Below the pieces are notes generated by a model. That model ran no database searches. It saw nothing but the letters and a program-made list of their open reading frames with translations, and had not been told where the DNA came from. A program made the translations under genes and the position numbers. This document shows, piece after piece, positions 1 through 10,923 of a DNA stretch of 64,000 nt; within the stretch, counting starts at the first letter, position 1; each line of letters opens with the position of its first letter. The DNA comes from Isochrysis galbana. Lineage: Eukaryota > Haptophyta > Isochrysidales > Isochrysidaceae. Where the stretch lies: assembly GCA_018136815.1 (NCBI GenBank), contig CM030936.1, positions 4,540,474-4,604,473 on the forward strand, read 5' to 3'.

Positions 1-532
1 CATCTCTCTCTCCCTCTTCCTCTCCCTCTTCGCCCTACCCTGCCTCGACCTCGCGCTCTTCACCCCGGCCTCTCGATTCCTCTCCCCATTTCACCCTGAC
101 TCCATCTTCCCTCATTTCCTCCTTCACCCCTGCGCCCTCCCACTCCCTCCCTCTCTCCGCCCTCCCCCCTTCTTCCCTTCCTTGTATTCCTCCTCCGCCG
201 CCTCTCCTTCTTTCGGACTCCCAAACGCCTACACACCCGCTCTGGCTCCGGCTCTGGCTCAGCCTCCGCCTCCCCTTCCCCCTCCGTCTCCGCGCCTGGC
301 TTTCGGTCTCGCCCCCGCTCTCCCTCCCACCTCTCCTCACGTTCACGCTCACGCTCACGCTCGCGCTCCTTCTACTCGCGCTTCTTCTAATTACGCTCTT
401 TCCACTCACGCTTCTTCTACTCACACTCCTTCTTCTCACGTTCTTCTACCTACCCTCCGGCTCGCCCTCTCCATCTCCCGCTCTCCCCGTCTCTGTCCCC
501 CTTTTGACGTTGCCGCAGAGGCGCTCGCGGTG
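1..532 (+). promoter_or_regulatory. Pyrimidine-rich leader upstream of the F-box/RCC1 gene
   Basis: The stretch is dominated by CT runs with CGCTC and TTCTTCTACTC-type repeats. An open frame runs through it in phase with the F-box/RCC1 gene, but it has no ATG before 533 and reads as low-complexity Ser/Pro/Ala. I therefore treat it as 5' flank or untranslated leader. No TATA-like or other defined promoter motif is visible. Confidence 0.4.
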
Positions 533-2383
533 ATGGAGCAGCTTCGGGAAGTGCTCCTCGTCGCCATTCATTCGACTCAAGATGCTACTCTCAATGTAGA
601 GGCCGTGCTAGCCCCGCAGCCGCCGCTGCTCACTAGAGAGGAGATGTTGGCGCCACTCCCAACACCCTCCTTTCTCCAATCGCCCTCCTTGGGCATATCG
701 CCCCCGCGCTCACTTCTGCCTTCACAGGCACATTCGATCTCGCCCTTCCAGCGTCCATTGCCGTCTGCGCCCTTGCCAGACGTGGCGCCGCCAGCCGTCC
801 CGATTCTCTCGCTCCCACCTGCAGCGCGCCGGCCGGCGGCTGGCCCATCGGTCACTGCAAAGTACATGCCGCCGTCGTCACTCTCTCCTGGCTCGCCCCT
901 CCTCTCACTACCTGCTGAGTTGCAGCTCGAGATCTTTGGCTGGCTGCCGCTGCGCGCTCTAGGCGCGCTCGCAGGCACGTGCCGCCTGCTCTTCCACGGG
1001 CCACCACGCCCTCCACGTCCGCGCTCGCTCGTGGAGGAGGCGCTGCGCCGTCGAGCGGCCGAGGCCGACCGGCCGCCTCCCGTCGCGCTGCCCGAGGGCG
1101 CGGCTGAGTGGGTGCCCTATCTACTGCGTCGCGAGTGGCAGCACGAGCTCGACCACGGCAGCATCGCCGCGGGGCAGGGTGCGCACTCGCTTTTTGTTTC
1201 CTCTGATGGTGTGCTGCTCTCGTGCGGGCTCGAGGAGAAGGCGGGCGTGCTCGGTCTTCGCCGCAGTGCAAGCGAGGCCGAGCTCCGGCTGCCGCGGCCA
1301 ACTGCCGTGCCAGCGCTCGGGGGCGTGCGGCTGTGTGCAGTCGCGACGCACTACAAGCATGCGCTTGCACTGAGCGAGTCAGGCGAAGTCTACCACTGGG
1401 GCGCCGACGCTTACGGCGCGGTCGCAGCCGATGATGATGGCGGCGAGGGGCGTGTGCCGACACTTGTCAAGGGGTTGCGTGGCCACCGCGTTGTGCGTGT
1501 CGCCGCTGGCCTAAACCACAGCGCCGCGCTGACGGAGGACGGCCGCCTGTTCACCTGGGGAGCCAGCGCGCACGGCAACTTCGGTCTAGGCTATGCACTG
1601 CCGCGTGGTGCCGGCTGCCGCACGGCGCCGCATCCCGTTGGCGGTGCCCTGGCTGGGCTGCGCGTCGTCGCCGTCGCCGCCGGCTTCGACTTCACCCTCG
1701 CCGCGACCGAGACAGGCGCCGCTTTTTCTTTCGGCCGCTCAGGTCGCGGCCGGCTTGGGCATGGCGACGCACCAGCCGAGCAGGGTCACCAAGTGTTGCC
1801 GCGACAGATCGAGGGGCTACGTGGCCATCTCGTCGTTGGGCTTGCAGCTGGCAGCGGCCACGCGCTTGCGCTCACCGCTGCTGGCACCGTCTTTGCGTGG
1901 GGCGACGACCGACTCGGTCAGCTTGGCGTCGAGCGCCGGCGTGACGGCGAGCGCGACGTCGCGCGGCCGCGGCTTGTGCGCACCCTCGACGGCACGCGGA
2001 TCTGCAGCGTGGCAGCAGGCGAGCACCACTCGTGTGCTGTCTCCGACGCGGCGGAGCTGTACACGTGGGGTGGCGGCCACGAGGGCCAGCTTGGCCACGG
2101 GCCTGACATTATGCGCTGCGCTGCGCCACGCCGTGTTCAGGCACTGCGCGGCGTCCTTGTCGTTGGCGCATCGGCCGGCTACTGGCACACACTAGTCGTC
2201 GCGCATGATGGCCGCGTGTACGCGTGCGGCCTACGCACCGCAACCGGCTTGGGCGTTCCAAAGGGTGCCGCCAGCGCAACATTTGCAAGTGCTCCAGCTG
2301 ATGATGGTGACTACATGATGGATGACGAGGTCGCCTCTTTCTGGCCCGAGCTTGTGGCTGACATACGAGTGCGACTACGTTGA
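533..2383 (+). CDS. F-box protein with RCC1-type beta-propeller repeats
   Basis: Single-exon gene of 616 residues. I chose the first ATG in the frame (533); the open frame before it is CT-repeat translation. Residues 1-115 are Pro/Ser-rich. Residues about 120-165 form an F-box (LLSLPAELQLEIFGWLPL core, then a GTCRLLF helix). From about residue 205 to 600 there are seven RCC1 units, each with a hydrophobic strand, an AAG.xH.xAL core and a G.lytWG strand. F-box/RCC1 combinations are usually SCF ubiquitin-ligase receptors whose propeller binds substrate; that role here is inference. The last propeller unit is followed by a short acidic tail. It has no close coding neighbour; a LINE lies 200 bp downstream. 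Confidence 0.9.
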   Translation: MEQLREVLLVAIHSTQDATLNVEAVLAPQPPLLTREEMLAPLPTPSFLQSPSLGISPPRSLLPSQAHSISPFQRPLPSAPLPDVAPPAVPILSLPPAARRPAAGPSVTAKYMPPSSLSPGSPLLSLPAELQLEIFGWLPLRALGALAGTCRLLFHGPPRPPRPRSLVEEALRRRAAEADRPPPVALPEGAAEWVPYLLRREWQHELDHGSIAAGQGAHSLFVSSDGVLLSCGLEEKAGVLGLRRSASEAELRLPRPTAVPALGGVRLCAVATHYKHALALSESGEVYHWGADAYGAVAADDDGGEGRVPTLVKGLRGHRVVRVAAGLNHSAALTEDGRLFTWGASAHGNFGLGYALPRGAGCRTAPHPVGGALAGLRVVAVAAGFDFTLAATETGAAFSFGRSGRGRLGHGDAPAEQGHQVLPRQIEGLRGHLVVGLAAGSGHALALTAAGTVFAWGDDRLGQLGVERRRDGERDVARPRLVRTLDGTRICSVAAGEHHSCAVSDAAELYTWGGGHEGQLGHGPDIMRCAAPRRVQALRGVLVVGASAGYWHTLVVAHDGRVYACGLRTATGLGVPKGAASATFASAPADDGDYMMDDEVASFWPELVADIRVRLR

Positions 2384-2577
2384 GCGTGCATCGCACCGTG
2401 CTGCGCAACTGCCCAAGTGTCACCGACATGGGGGGGCGAATAAGGGCGGGGACACACGTATGGTTTACGCCTGACGTGCTGCGCCTGATGAAGCCGACCG
2501 AACTGTATTCATTTGCCGTAGCAAAAGCAACAACCAAATTTGTAGCGCAAAAATAGCAACAACCAACTTTGACTTTG

Positions 2578-4332
2578 AAAAAAAATCTTGACAAACTAGC
2601 CGCTACTCGCACGGCGTGAGGCAGATTGTTGGTGCTACTCCTAACTACCCTCCCTTTCCTACCACCGCCCCTTTTCCCTTCCCCCGTTTCCTTCTCTGGG
2701 AGACCGGGGGAGGGGAGGCCGTGCGCGCTGCTTCGGCCAGGGGCGTGAGAGAGAGGGGGTAAGACTGAGTGTTGTCCCTGTTCAGGTGTCCTTCCCGCCC
2801 TCTCGGGGGCCAGCACTCAGTATCAATCGCTTTGTCTTCGTTCGTGCGGGCTATGCTATGTTTCTAATTCCTAGTTCGGTCGTTGTTTGAACCAGGGTGT
2901 CCGAGATCTCCAGATTAAACTTCTTGTCGACGGTGTACGGTGTACAAGGGAGTGATCATCTTGCGTAGGTGCTTGTTGCTCGGGGGCCGTGCAGCCCAAG
3001 TCTTTCCCTCTGAGTCTTCAGGCGCTGGAAGAAACCTACTTTAGCCTTGACTAGCAAGTCGTATCTCGAGAAGATGGCGCTCTTAAAACGGCTTTCGTCG
3101 ATCTCGCCTCGGCATTGCCGTAGTGAACGTTGTAGATAGAAGTCCGTTAGTATATACCTCCGTGCCAAGATACCTAGATATCCCGAGGAGGGGTGCGGTC
3201 TGTCGACCTGATAGCAGAAGAGGCGTTGTGCTGTCTCGTGCTGTAAGGGATTCAGCAATAAGGCGAAAATCGGGTCCGTCGCATTTCAGCGCGCTAAGTG
3301 TATAGACGATTCAGGAGCCGCCCCACAACAACGGCACGTGGGATCGCCGGCGAGCCTATTGGCCGTTGCAATCCTTCTATGTAAGATGTATTTAGCAAAT
3401 GAAGATACGAGTCTCGGGGTGTCAGGAAGTTGTATTTGTACAGGTAAGATATCTGCCTCCATTTCTCCTTTAATACAGAGAGTCCAGGGCGTATGGGTTC
3501 ACGTTGACACGCCCTCGAGGGCCCATTACAGTAGCTTGGGCAAGGTGTTGACCCATCTTGCCTATTACAAGTGACGTACAAGTGTTGACGCAGGGCACAA
3601 CAAGTGTTGGCCTCAGCATGGGTTTTCCCTCATTGTAGCTTGAGGGGAGTTATGATGGGAGCCGGGGGTTTGCGAGGGGGGAGATTCGTAGGGGTACATA
3701 TGCGTATGTGCCTAGTGACAACACGAGTCAAGGCGTACGGGCTAGTGCGATGAGGGGTGTCGTGATAGTACCGGGCCTAGCAGTTAGTGGGAGTAGTGGT
3801 ACTTACTACGCTCAGTTGTTTTAGTTTTGTTGAGGGCAACAAGGGCGAATGGACGAATGTAGGACCCTGCGACGGTGACTCGTGGCTAGCCTGCAAGGAG
3901 GGAACATAGACACGCAAACAACTTCTAAAACAAAAAGGTCGATCGCGGATGCGACAGCCAGGCCTGTGCCTTGTGCTGTTGAACGAGGTTAGTGCTAGTG
4001 CCGCGGGCCGTTGTAGGGGCCCAGCCTTGCGGCTTTCCCTATGGGGTGCGGCCCTGGGCCGGCTTGTCCCAGTTGCTGGGTGGTCTTGGGAGGATGGGAG
4101 GAGTTGAGGGCTGCATGTGGTGGCCATGCTGGACATGGTGGCCGTGTTGATGCTCGGCTGTCAGGGGTCGGCACGGGACGAGTCTCGTGCGTATCTGGGT
4201 CGGGGGGGCGCCCGCTCGCCGGCGCTTCGAGTGCGAGGCGTCGGGCTTGACCCGAGCTCGTCCGTCGCGGCGGTAGGCGGAGAGGGGAGCGGCGCGCGCT
4301 CCATGACCCTATCTTTTTAAAGACAGTTGAGG
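2578..4332 (-). mobile_element. T1-class LINE copy, internally deleted and decayed
   Basis: Minus-strand non-LTR retrotransposon. The 5' end near 4330 carries the family hairpin (4309-4326, arms CTGTCTTT/AAAGATAG with one G-U pair in the sense strand) and then ATGGAGCGCGC at about 4303. ORF1-like sequence around 3780-4300 resembles the copy at 62501, sharing a CCCATAGGGAAAGCC stretch. At 2956-3581 are pieces of the reverse-transcriptase C-terminal domain (YKYNFLTPRDSYLH and CYQVDRPHPSSGYLGIL), matching the better copy at 14785-16230 but split between frames. The sense 3' end is oligo-T at 2578-2585. At 1.75 kb the polymerase core is missing. I found no target duplication. Confidence 0.8.
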
Positions 4333-5241
4333 CGCCTAGGAGAAGGACAAGTGTTGTAAATGCCAAAGATTGAAAGCCCAACAAGGACACAATAACAAGG
4401 CCCACCCTATCTTCTATCTTTCAAGGGCGCCGAGGAACGGGACCGCGATGCGTGCCGGAGAAAGAAACAGGCCGGTGGAGAGAAACGCCAGAAATAGATA
4501 TCATGCCATGTAAAAAGAAGGAACACAGCTCGAAGAGCTAAGAGGATATAGGCTTGAGAGATGCCGAAATGCGACAGCTGCAAATAGGGGCGACATGTTA
4601 GACATGTAGAACAAAAAATGCATTCGGCGTGAGCTGGCTACTCTTGTTGGAGCAGAAGATGGCAGCAGCAGCATGAACAGCACCGGGTCGAGGGAATACC
4701 CCCTAGGCAGCGCTCTACATGTGATCACGGAGCCATATCTGTTGCTGCCGACCAAGTGCACTATGCCTCAGGCGGCCGCGGACTGCGGGGCATGTTATCA
4801 CGTGCACCCACGTGTACGAGCCTGGGCACAAGTCATCACGGATGCAACCGCTCATTGAGCGGCGAATGTCGCTACCAGTTAGTGGGGAAAAAGGGCTCGC
4901 AACTGCAGCGAGTTGTGTGCACAATACCGTAGAGCGTCTTGCTCATTTTGGCCAGACGCTCCCGCGTTTATCCCGCCGGAGAAGGCGCCCCTGAGACGAT
5001 TGAGCTGGTTGGCATGTGGCGGAGCGGTGGGCAAGACATCGCCTTCCCCCGTCTCCCTATGCCGACGCGCCCGATCGCCTGCGGTCGCATGGGGCGGAAG
5101 CGAGATCCTACAACGACGGCTCGCGACCGAAGTGGCTATAGTGGTTACTGCGTGCCCTCCTGCGCCAGCCGGGTCAAGCCCAGCAAGCATGGCGCGCGTG
5201 GTCCTGGATCCACAGCATGACAGGCGGAGACGCCGCTGCGT
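4333..5241. other. Intergenic stretch, nothing recognised
   Basis: No convincing gene is visible on either strand. Short open frames here are not supported by motif or composition. The right part is probably the 3' untranslated region of the minus-strand MYB gene. Confidence 0.4.
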
Positions 5242-7452
5242 CTACGGTCTCTTGGGGACTGCTTGGTCATTGGCGTCGGGAGCAAGCTCTGTGAGCAAAG
5301 TAAGGCGGTGGTATCGGTTTCGGATAGCGTGCTCGGTGCGTCCCGGCAACCGCTCGGCAATGGTGTTCCATCGATGGCCCAATTCAGCAACCGAGGTGAC
5401 GATGATGGAATCTTCCCCGCGGCTCCACGAGACACGTGGTGACGCCGCCTCGCGGCCAGAGGGTGCCGCTTGATCAACGCGCCGCGCTTTCGCGTTCGGT
5501 TGGACTTTGGGCTTGGCTTTAGCCACGGCGTCTAGGGGCGAGGAGGTCGCGTCGGGAACCGCGGTCGCGCCGTCTAGCTTTACGATGGAGGCGGCGGAGT
5601 CCTCTGCCTTGAGACGGTTCCAGCGGTTGCGCACTGCGTCGTCCGAGCGGCCTGGCAGCATGGTGGCAATCTGTCGCCACCGACAACCCTGCTCGATGAC
5701 GGCACGCTTGATGTACTCATCCTCACCGGGGGACCACTCTTTCCGTTCGGGTGCGTTTCTCGATTGACTCCGTGAGCGCTGTCGGCGCGCGCCTGCGGGG
5801 GCGGCGCTGGTCGGCGCGAATGCCTCGGCCGGCACGGCCAGCCGAGAGCTGGGCACCATCGGGATCGCCGGTATGACATGCAATGGCTGGCTGCACGAGG
5901 GCAGTGGCGCGCCAGCGAAGGAGAACGCATCGGGCGTGCCGTTGGTGGGCGAGCGCATGTGTTCATCTAGTCCGCTAGTCAACAGTGCACCAACGCCGGA
6001 CCAGCCCACGCCTGCCTTTGGCGGCGCCAGCGGGGGAAAGTCCGCGGGCGGGATGACGCCACCCGGATAGACGCTCGACTGCGATGGCGGTGCCAGGCGG
6101 CTGGCGGGCGTGACATCCAGATGGAGCGCCTCGCCCGCTCCTGAAGTGAGCATAGGCCGCGCATGCCGAGCGTTCCCCCGTGTTGCTTCATCATGGCCGC
6201 ATTGCCCCATGCCGCTAGCGGACGCAAACTTTGCCAACGAGGAGCAGCTGATCCAGCCGTCCACGTCGCCAACTGAGTCAAAGCTTGCCATGCCGCCGAT
6301 GACAGGCCGGTAGGTCACACCATCGTCGCGGCCGCCAAGGTGCAGCTCATCGCAGGCAGCGCCATTGCGCGGGGACAACGCGACAGACGCGGCAAGTGAA
6401 TGGTCGGCCAGGACCGTGCCGCCATCCTGAGGCAGCCACGGCAGGTCGACGGGGGCTGGGGAGAGGAGGCCGGCTTTGAGCTGTCGGGTGTCCGCCTCGG
6501 CATCGAGCATCGCCATCAGCTCGCTGGTGCCGCAGACCATGCGTTCATCTCCCAAACCAATCTCGGACGGCGTGAAGCCCATCGCCTCGGCCCCAAGGCG
6601 GAGCTCGTCGCTCGCGGCGGCGACCGCCGAGAGCGCGGCCGTCGCTGTTGGCACACGCGCGCCGTAAGCACCGTAGCCGGCGTAATACTCTGCTAAGACA
6701 GGCTGTGGCGTGCCCTGGTCCCACGACGCGCCCTCCTCGACGACGGTGTTGGGCATGATGAGCGACTCTTTCATCTGCGCACGAAGGTCGCGAAGGGAGT
6801 CCTCGCGTGCAAGCGGCTTGTTGTGGCCGTCGCTCCAAGCACCGCAGGCGTCGGCCATGGGGTCACCGCCAGAGAAGAGCGCGTTGATGTCAAAGTGGTG
6901 TGCAAGCGCGGGGTAATGAGCGCCAAGGTGGTCGAGCGGGCTGTTCTCGCCCGAGGAGGCGGTCATCACAGTTGGTGGCTCGAAGGACGAGCGCGAGGGC
7001 GAGGGAGCGAAGCCGCCTTTCTGACAGGCGAGCTGAATGTCCATGGCCGCGAGTGATCCGGTGGGTGTGCGTTGCCTGCGCATTCTAGGCCACGATCCTT
7101 GGCCGCATGAGGTGGCGGGTGCGTGGGCGAGCTCGAGGGACGGAGGGCGAGGGAGAGAGAGCACCGACGACGAGGCGGCGCGGTGGACGGAGGAGGGAGG
7201 AGGATGGATTGGGGCGATCGAGCATGTGAGAGGTCTCGCCTCATCGTGCCTTCTGAGAGCCTCCTGGAGCTCCCAGACAGTGGGGGCGTTGCGTTTGGTC
7301 CCACGAGAGCCACCACACGCTGGAGCTGTTGCCGCACGGCGGCGGAGCGCTGCAGCGACCTCGCCGGCCGAGAGGTCGAAAGGGGGAGGGGGTGCGACTG
7401 ACGCGGGCGCACCGCTGCCGCTCGGTTGGGCTGGAGGGCAGAAGGGGGCCAT
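5242..7452 (-). CDS. Two-repeat MYB/SANT transcription factor
   Basis: Single-exon, 736 residues, starting at the ATG complementary to 7450-7452. The long N-terminal region (1-570) is low-complexity Ala/Pro/Ser with no domain I recognise. Two MYB repeats sit at the C-terminus: residues 571-615 (KEWSPGEDEYIKRAV...GRSDDAVRNRW, three Trp) and 673-720 (VSWSRGEDSIIV...GRTEHAIRNRY, third aromatic is Tyr). A basic 57-residue linker separates them, whereas classical R2R3 repeats lie almost end to end. Both repeats keep the recognition-helix pattern GR.xxAirNRw/y, so DNA binding by each is likely (family knowledge). Probable nuclear regulator; targets unknown. Its upstream flank is a 1.3-kb purine-rich tract. 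Confidence 0.88.
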   Translation of the reverse strand: MAPFCPPAQPSGSGAPASVAPPPPFDLSAGEVAAALRRRAATAPACGGSRGTKRNAPTVWELQEALRRHDEARPLTCSIAPIHPPPSSVHRAASSSVLSLPRPPSLELAHAPATSCGQGSWPRMRRQRTPTGSLAAMDIQLACQKGGFAPSPSRSSFEPPTVMTASSGENSPLDHLGAHYPALAHHFDINALFSGGDPMADACGAWSDGHNKPLAREDSLRDLRAQMKESLIMPNTVVEEGASWDQGTPQPVLAEYYAGYGAYGARVPTATAALSAVAAASDELRLGAEAMGFTPSEIGLGDERMVCGTSELMAMLDAEADTRQLKAGLLSPAPVDLPWLPQDGGTVLADHSLAASVALSPRNGAACDELHLGGRDDGVTYRPVIGGMASFDSVGDVDGWISCSSLAKFASASGMGQCGHDEATRGNARHARPMLTSGAGEALHLDVTPASRLAPPSQSSVYPGGVIPPADFPPLAPPKAGVGWSGVGALLTSGLDEHMRSPTNGTPDAFSFAGAPLPSCSQPLHVIPAIPMVPSSRLAVPAEAFAPTSAAPAGARRQRSRSQSRNAPERKEWSPGEDEYIKRAVIEQGCRWRQIATMLPGRSDDAVRNRWNRLKAEDSAASIVKLDGATAVPDATSSPLDAVAKAKPKVQPNAKARRVDQAAPSGREAASPRVSWSRGEDSIIVTSVAELGHRWNTIAERLPGRTEHAIRNRYHRLTLLTELAPDANDQAVPKRP

Positions 7453-7499
7453 GGGAGCGGGTATGGTTCGAAAGGGGAGGGAGCTGGTGGTGGTGAGCA

Positions 7500-8064
7500 G
7501 GGAGGCGCGTAGAGAGAGAGAAGCGAGGGGGAGGGAGAGAGAAAGAGAGGGGGGAGATAGGGGGAAAGAGAGAGGGAGAGAGGGAGAGAGGGAGAGAGGG
7601 AGAGGGAGAGAGAGGGATAGGGAGAGAGGGATAGGGAGAGAAAGAGAGAGAAGAGAGAGAGGGAGGGGGGGGAAGAGAGAGAGACAGAGAGAGAGAGAAG
7701 AAGAAGAAGAAGAAGGCCTCCGAAGTCGTTTCTTTCGGGGGGCGGGGGGCGGAGAGGGGGGAGGGGGGGGCGGCAGCGGTTAGGGAAGTTTTGTGCGGCA
7801 AACGAAAGAGAAGGAGAGAGGAGAGAGGGGGGGGATCTGCGGGGAGAGAGAGAGAGAGGCGCGGGGGGGGGGGAGAGGGGAAGGAAGATCCTCCTCGTTT
7901 CACTGAGTTGTGAGGCGGAGAGAGAGAGAGAAGTGGAGGGGGAGAAAGTTCGAGTGAGGTTTCAACTTGCGGGAGAGCTCTCTCGTCACAAGATTGCTGA
8001 AGGTTTGGGCTCTCTCACTCCACTCAATGCAGAGATGAGGGAGAGAGAGTATGAGAGAGAGAGA
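7500..8064. repeat. GA-rich low-complexity tract upstream of MYB
   Basis: Runs of GAGAGA, GGGAGAGA and (GAA)n on the plus strand, which is CT on the MYB sense strand. It begins about 50 bp from the MYB start codon. Long open frames here are translations of the repeat. Confidence 0.85.
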
Positions 8065-8084
8065 AGGAAAAGTTCGTGAGGATG

Positions 8085-8205
8085 ATCTCTCTCTCTCTCC
8101 CTCTCTCCCTCTCTCCCTCTCTCCCTCTCTCCCTCTCTCCCTCTCTCCCTCTCTCCCTCTCTCCCTCTCTCCCTCTCTCCCTCTCTCTCTCTCTCCCTCT
8201 CTCAC
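8085..8205. repeat. 8-bp minisatellite (CTCTCCCT)n
   Basis: About 13 near-perfect tandem copies of CTCTCCCT, the opposite strand bias from the GA tract just to its left. The strand switch makes the 7.5-8.2 kb region able to form a long purine/pyrimidine foldback. Confidence 0.9.
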
Positions 8206-8399
8206 AGAATTTGGTGTTTGGGCCGTTTCGCCGCTGCTCTCGAGCGGAGAGTCATCTCTTTCGGCTTCCGATTCTTTTGGTTTGGGACCAACCCCCCCCC
8301 CCCTCTCTCTTCTTCTTGGAGAGAGTCCGCATCCTCTTCTTCTTCTCGTGAAGAGCGGGCGTCGCGAGAGAGGGAGAAAGGGTGGGAGATAGAATGGGA

Positions 8400-8775
8400 G
8401 TGACCTGGGGAGGACGAGGCGGGGAAAGGAGAAGAAGAAGGAAGAGAAGAGAAGATGAGAGAGACGAGGAGAGGAGAGAGAAGAGGAGATGGGGAAGAGA
8501 GAGGGAGAGAGATGGAGAGGGACAGTTAGAAGGGAGGGAAGGAGAGAGAAAAGAGCGAGGGAGAGGGAGAGGGAGAGGGAGAGAGAGGAGAGAGGAGAGA
8601 GGAGAGAAGAGAGAAGAGAGAAGAGAGAGGAGAGAAGAGAGAAGAGAGAAGAGAGAAGAGAGAAGAGAGAAGAGAGAAGAGAGAAGAGAGAAGAGAGAGG
8701 AGAGAGGAGAGAAGAGAGAGGAGAGAGGAGAGAGGAGAGGGGAGAGGAGAGAGAGAGAGAGAGAGAAGAGAGAAG
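8400..8775. repeat. GAGAGGAGAGAA purine tract
   Basis: Imperfect tandem repeats of GAGAGAA and GAGAGGA on the plus strand. Several long open frames cross this tract on both strands, but their products are only Arg/Glu or Ser/Leu repeats. Confidence 0.85.
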
Positions 8776-9993
8776 ATGCGGCGGATGGGATGCGGCGACG
8801 CGGCGGTGCCACGGCGCGCCCCTCTCTCCTCGTCCTCTCGGCGGCGGCGGGGGGAAAGAGAGTTAGAGAGATCCGCGCGGGGGAGGGGGGGGGGGAGGGC
8901 AGCGAGAGGGCGGGGCGGGGGTGGCCCTGGGACCCGGCGGGTGGAGAGAGTAGAGAGAGAAAAAGGGAAGTGTGTGGAGAAGAAAGGACTTTGGGGAGAG
9001 AGGCGAGGGAGAGGGGAAGTGTCTGGAGTTTTGTATTAGAAGGGGCTCATAGTCCCCATGTGCCTTGGTGTACGCTTAGTTGGGTGTCCTCCGATCTCGT
9101 CCCCTCTTGCGTCGCTAAGACCATGCTATCTAGCCCTCGTCTCGCTACTCGGTATGGGCCTGCCCACGGCTGTCCCACGCGCTCTATTCGAACATGGTAC
9201 CCCCGCGAGTCGATCCGAACGCTCGCATCGCTCGATCTCGACCGTCCTCGACCTCCACCTTCTTATCTTGTCTAACTACTGCCTAGCTGGCGGGAGTCCT
9301 CGCGGGCGTCTCCGCCTCTCGCCGTCGCTTCGTCCGCTCCGTCCTTGCCGGTTTTGCCTCTCTCCTCTCGGTCCTTCGTTGTTTGTTCGTCTCTCGCCGG
9401 ACGATGGGGGAGTTTGCGTTAATGATGGGTGATTCTCGCGACGATGTTCGCCCGGATTTCGATGCGAAGTGCGAAGCGATACCGCTGTGCCCCGTTCGAC
9501 GGCACCCCGGGACTCTCTTTTGATCTCTTCGTTCGCGATTTCTGCGACGCTTTCCAGAGCGCGCGTGGGGAATTCTCTTGCGTGCCGTCCGGGTGATGCT
9601 TGCGCACGCTGGGGGAGACCAGATGCAGTTGTCCTTCTGGCCTTTCTTGATGACTCAGGCCGTTTCTATTGCAAACTCGCTTCCTTCATTTGCATTCGAC
9701 CCCCCCGCTGCCCCATGGTCTCGCGCTGACCCCTCTCGTTCTCTCCCTCCGCTCGATCGCTTCCGCGTGATGCTCTGCGATTGTTTCGTGAATGTCCGCG
9801 ACGCGGATATTAAGGCCTGTAACCACTTGGATTTGGGACTCTGGACTCTGGGACTAACCGGATATTGTGGGTAGTTCACCGACCCCGATCTAGTTAGATA
9901 GTGATAGTGACCGACCCCTATCTAGTTAGATAGTGATAGTTGCAAATGGCCCCCTGGGTAGCTAGGTATTCTGGGTATCCCGATACCCATATC
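8776..9993. other. Non-genic stretch with a short tandem duplication
   Basis: No gene recognised. At about 9877-9940 a 32-bp unit containing ATCTAGTTAGATAGTGATAG is present twice in tandem with one difference. Each unit holds the small palindrome TATCTAGTTAGATA or its near form. Confidence 0.4.
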
Positions 9994-10006
9994 TAGACTA
10001 CTATTA

Positions 10007-10763
10007 AAAAACCTTTTAATATTCTTACCGCACTCGCGGCGAATGGAACCACTACCCACTACAAGTAGCACGTAGCATACTCTCTACACCCCCATTCCCC
10101 GGCCCTTCTCCCCCCGCCATCAGGCGGCTCCCCCCGTACACTACTAGGGGGATTGGGGTGGAGGGCTTAGATATGGTCCGGTGGCCCGCGCCACCCCCCG
10201 GTGATCTTTCCCCCCCTTCCTCCTGTGTCTCCGAGTGGGCGGCCCACTCTGTCTCGTCTTATCCTGTAAACAGGCGCGAGACTTACCGATTTTCCGGTGA
10301 GCGGAGCTCTCGCTCGCGCCCACCCCCTTTTCCGCGCTCTCTCTCCCCTCTCCTGCGGCACGCGCGATGGCGCGCCTGCGGCAGGCCTCCAGCTGTCCTC
10401 TGGCGGCCCCTGGAGGCTCCTCGAGGCCAGCTCAGGGGGCAGAGGAGGCTGGGGCTAGGCCCTGGCCTCCCCTGCCTCTCCCTCGCTGGCGCTCCCGAGC
10501 CTCTGGGGCCCCCACGCTGCACCTGTTTCGCCTGTCGACCAGGGGGGAGGGGGGGTTGGAGCAATGGGCTGGCCACGAGGGGCCAGGATGGGCGAATGGG
10601 GCGAGCCTGTGGGGAAGGGAGTGGGTCAGTAGGGCAGTGGCCTCCTGGCAAGCCATCAGGCATGCCAGGAGGATGGGTGGTTCCTCCCCCATGGCAGGGG
10701 AGGAGTGGAGAGAGAGGGGGGCTCGTGCCCCCCCATGGGTCAACCAAGTATAAACTTAGTTGT
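10007..10763 (-). mobile_element. Element E, short form: complete non-autonomous retroelement
   Basis: A 757-bp insertion flanked by the 13-bp duplication TAGACTACTATTA at 9994-10006 and 10764-10776. Sense is minus. The 5' end carries a hairpin (AACTAAGT, loop TTAT, ACTTGGTT) followed by GACCCATGG. The sense 3' end is AATATTAAAAGG plus oligo-T. An open frame of up to 154 residues (10283-10747) is Pro/Arg-rich with no domain. A second, longer copy lies at 57806-59344. Size, tail and duplication fit target-primed insertion driven in trans by a LINE (inference). Confidence 0.82.
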
Positions 10764-10777
10764 TAGACTACTATTAG

Positions 10778-10918
10778 GCATTAGGCTACTATATATATAC
10801 TACTATATAATTTATATGTAATCTTAACATTAGTAGTAATATATTTATATGTATTAGTACATATAGCGTTATAGTGTGTGTGTGTACGTGTGTACGTGTG
10901 TGTGCGCGCGCGCGCGCC
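10778..10918. repeat. AT-rich block ending in a TG/CG dinucleotide run
   Basis: A TATATA/TAGTAG-rich segment, unlike its GC-rich neighbours, ending in (GT)n, GTACGTGTGTACGTG and (GC)n near 10876-10918. No gene. Confidence 0.7.
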
Positions 10919-10923
10919 CCCCT

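Noticed and set aside
8382-9275. Long open frames across the purine tracts, also at 7241-7903, 8252-8812, 18426-18968, 36129-36847, 60029-60856 and 60082-61596
   Set aside because: Products are Arg/Glu, Ser/Leu or Pro repeats produced by GA/CT microsatellites; all frames stay open in such repeats.
9420-9830. Faint resemblance to a gag-like region of an LTR-type element
   Set aside because: Only a short, broken stretch with weak pattern and no terminal repeats or other element parts nearby; too little to name.
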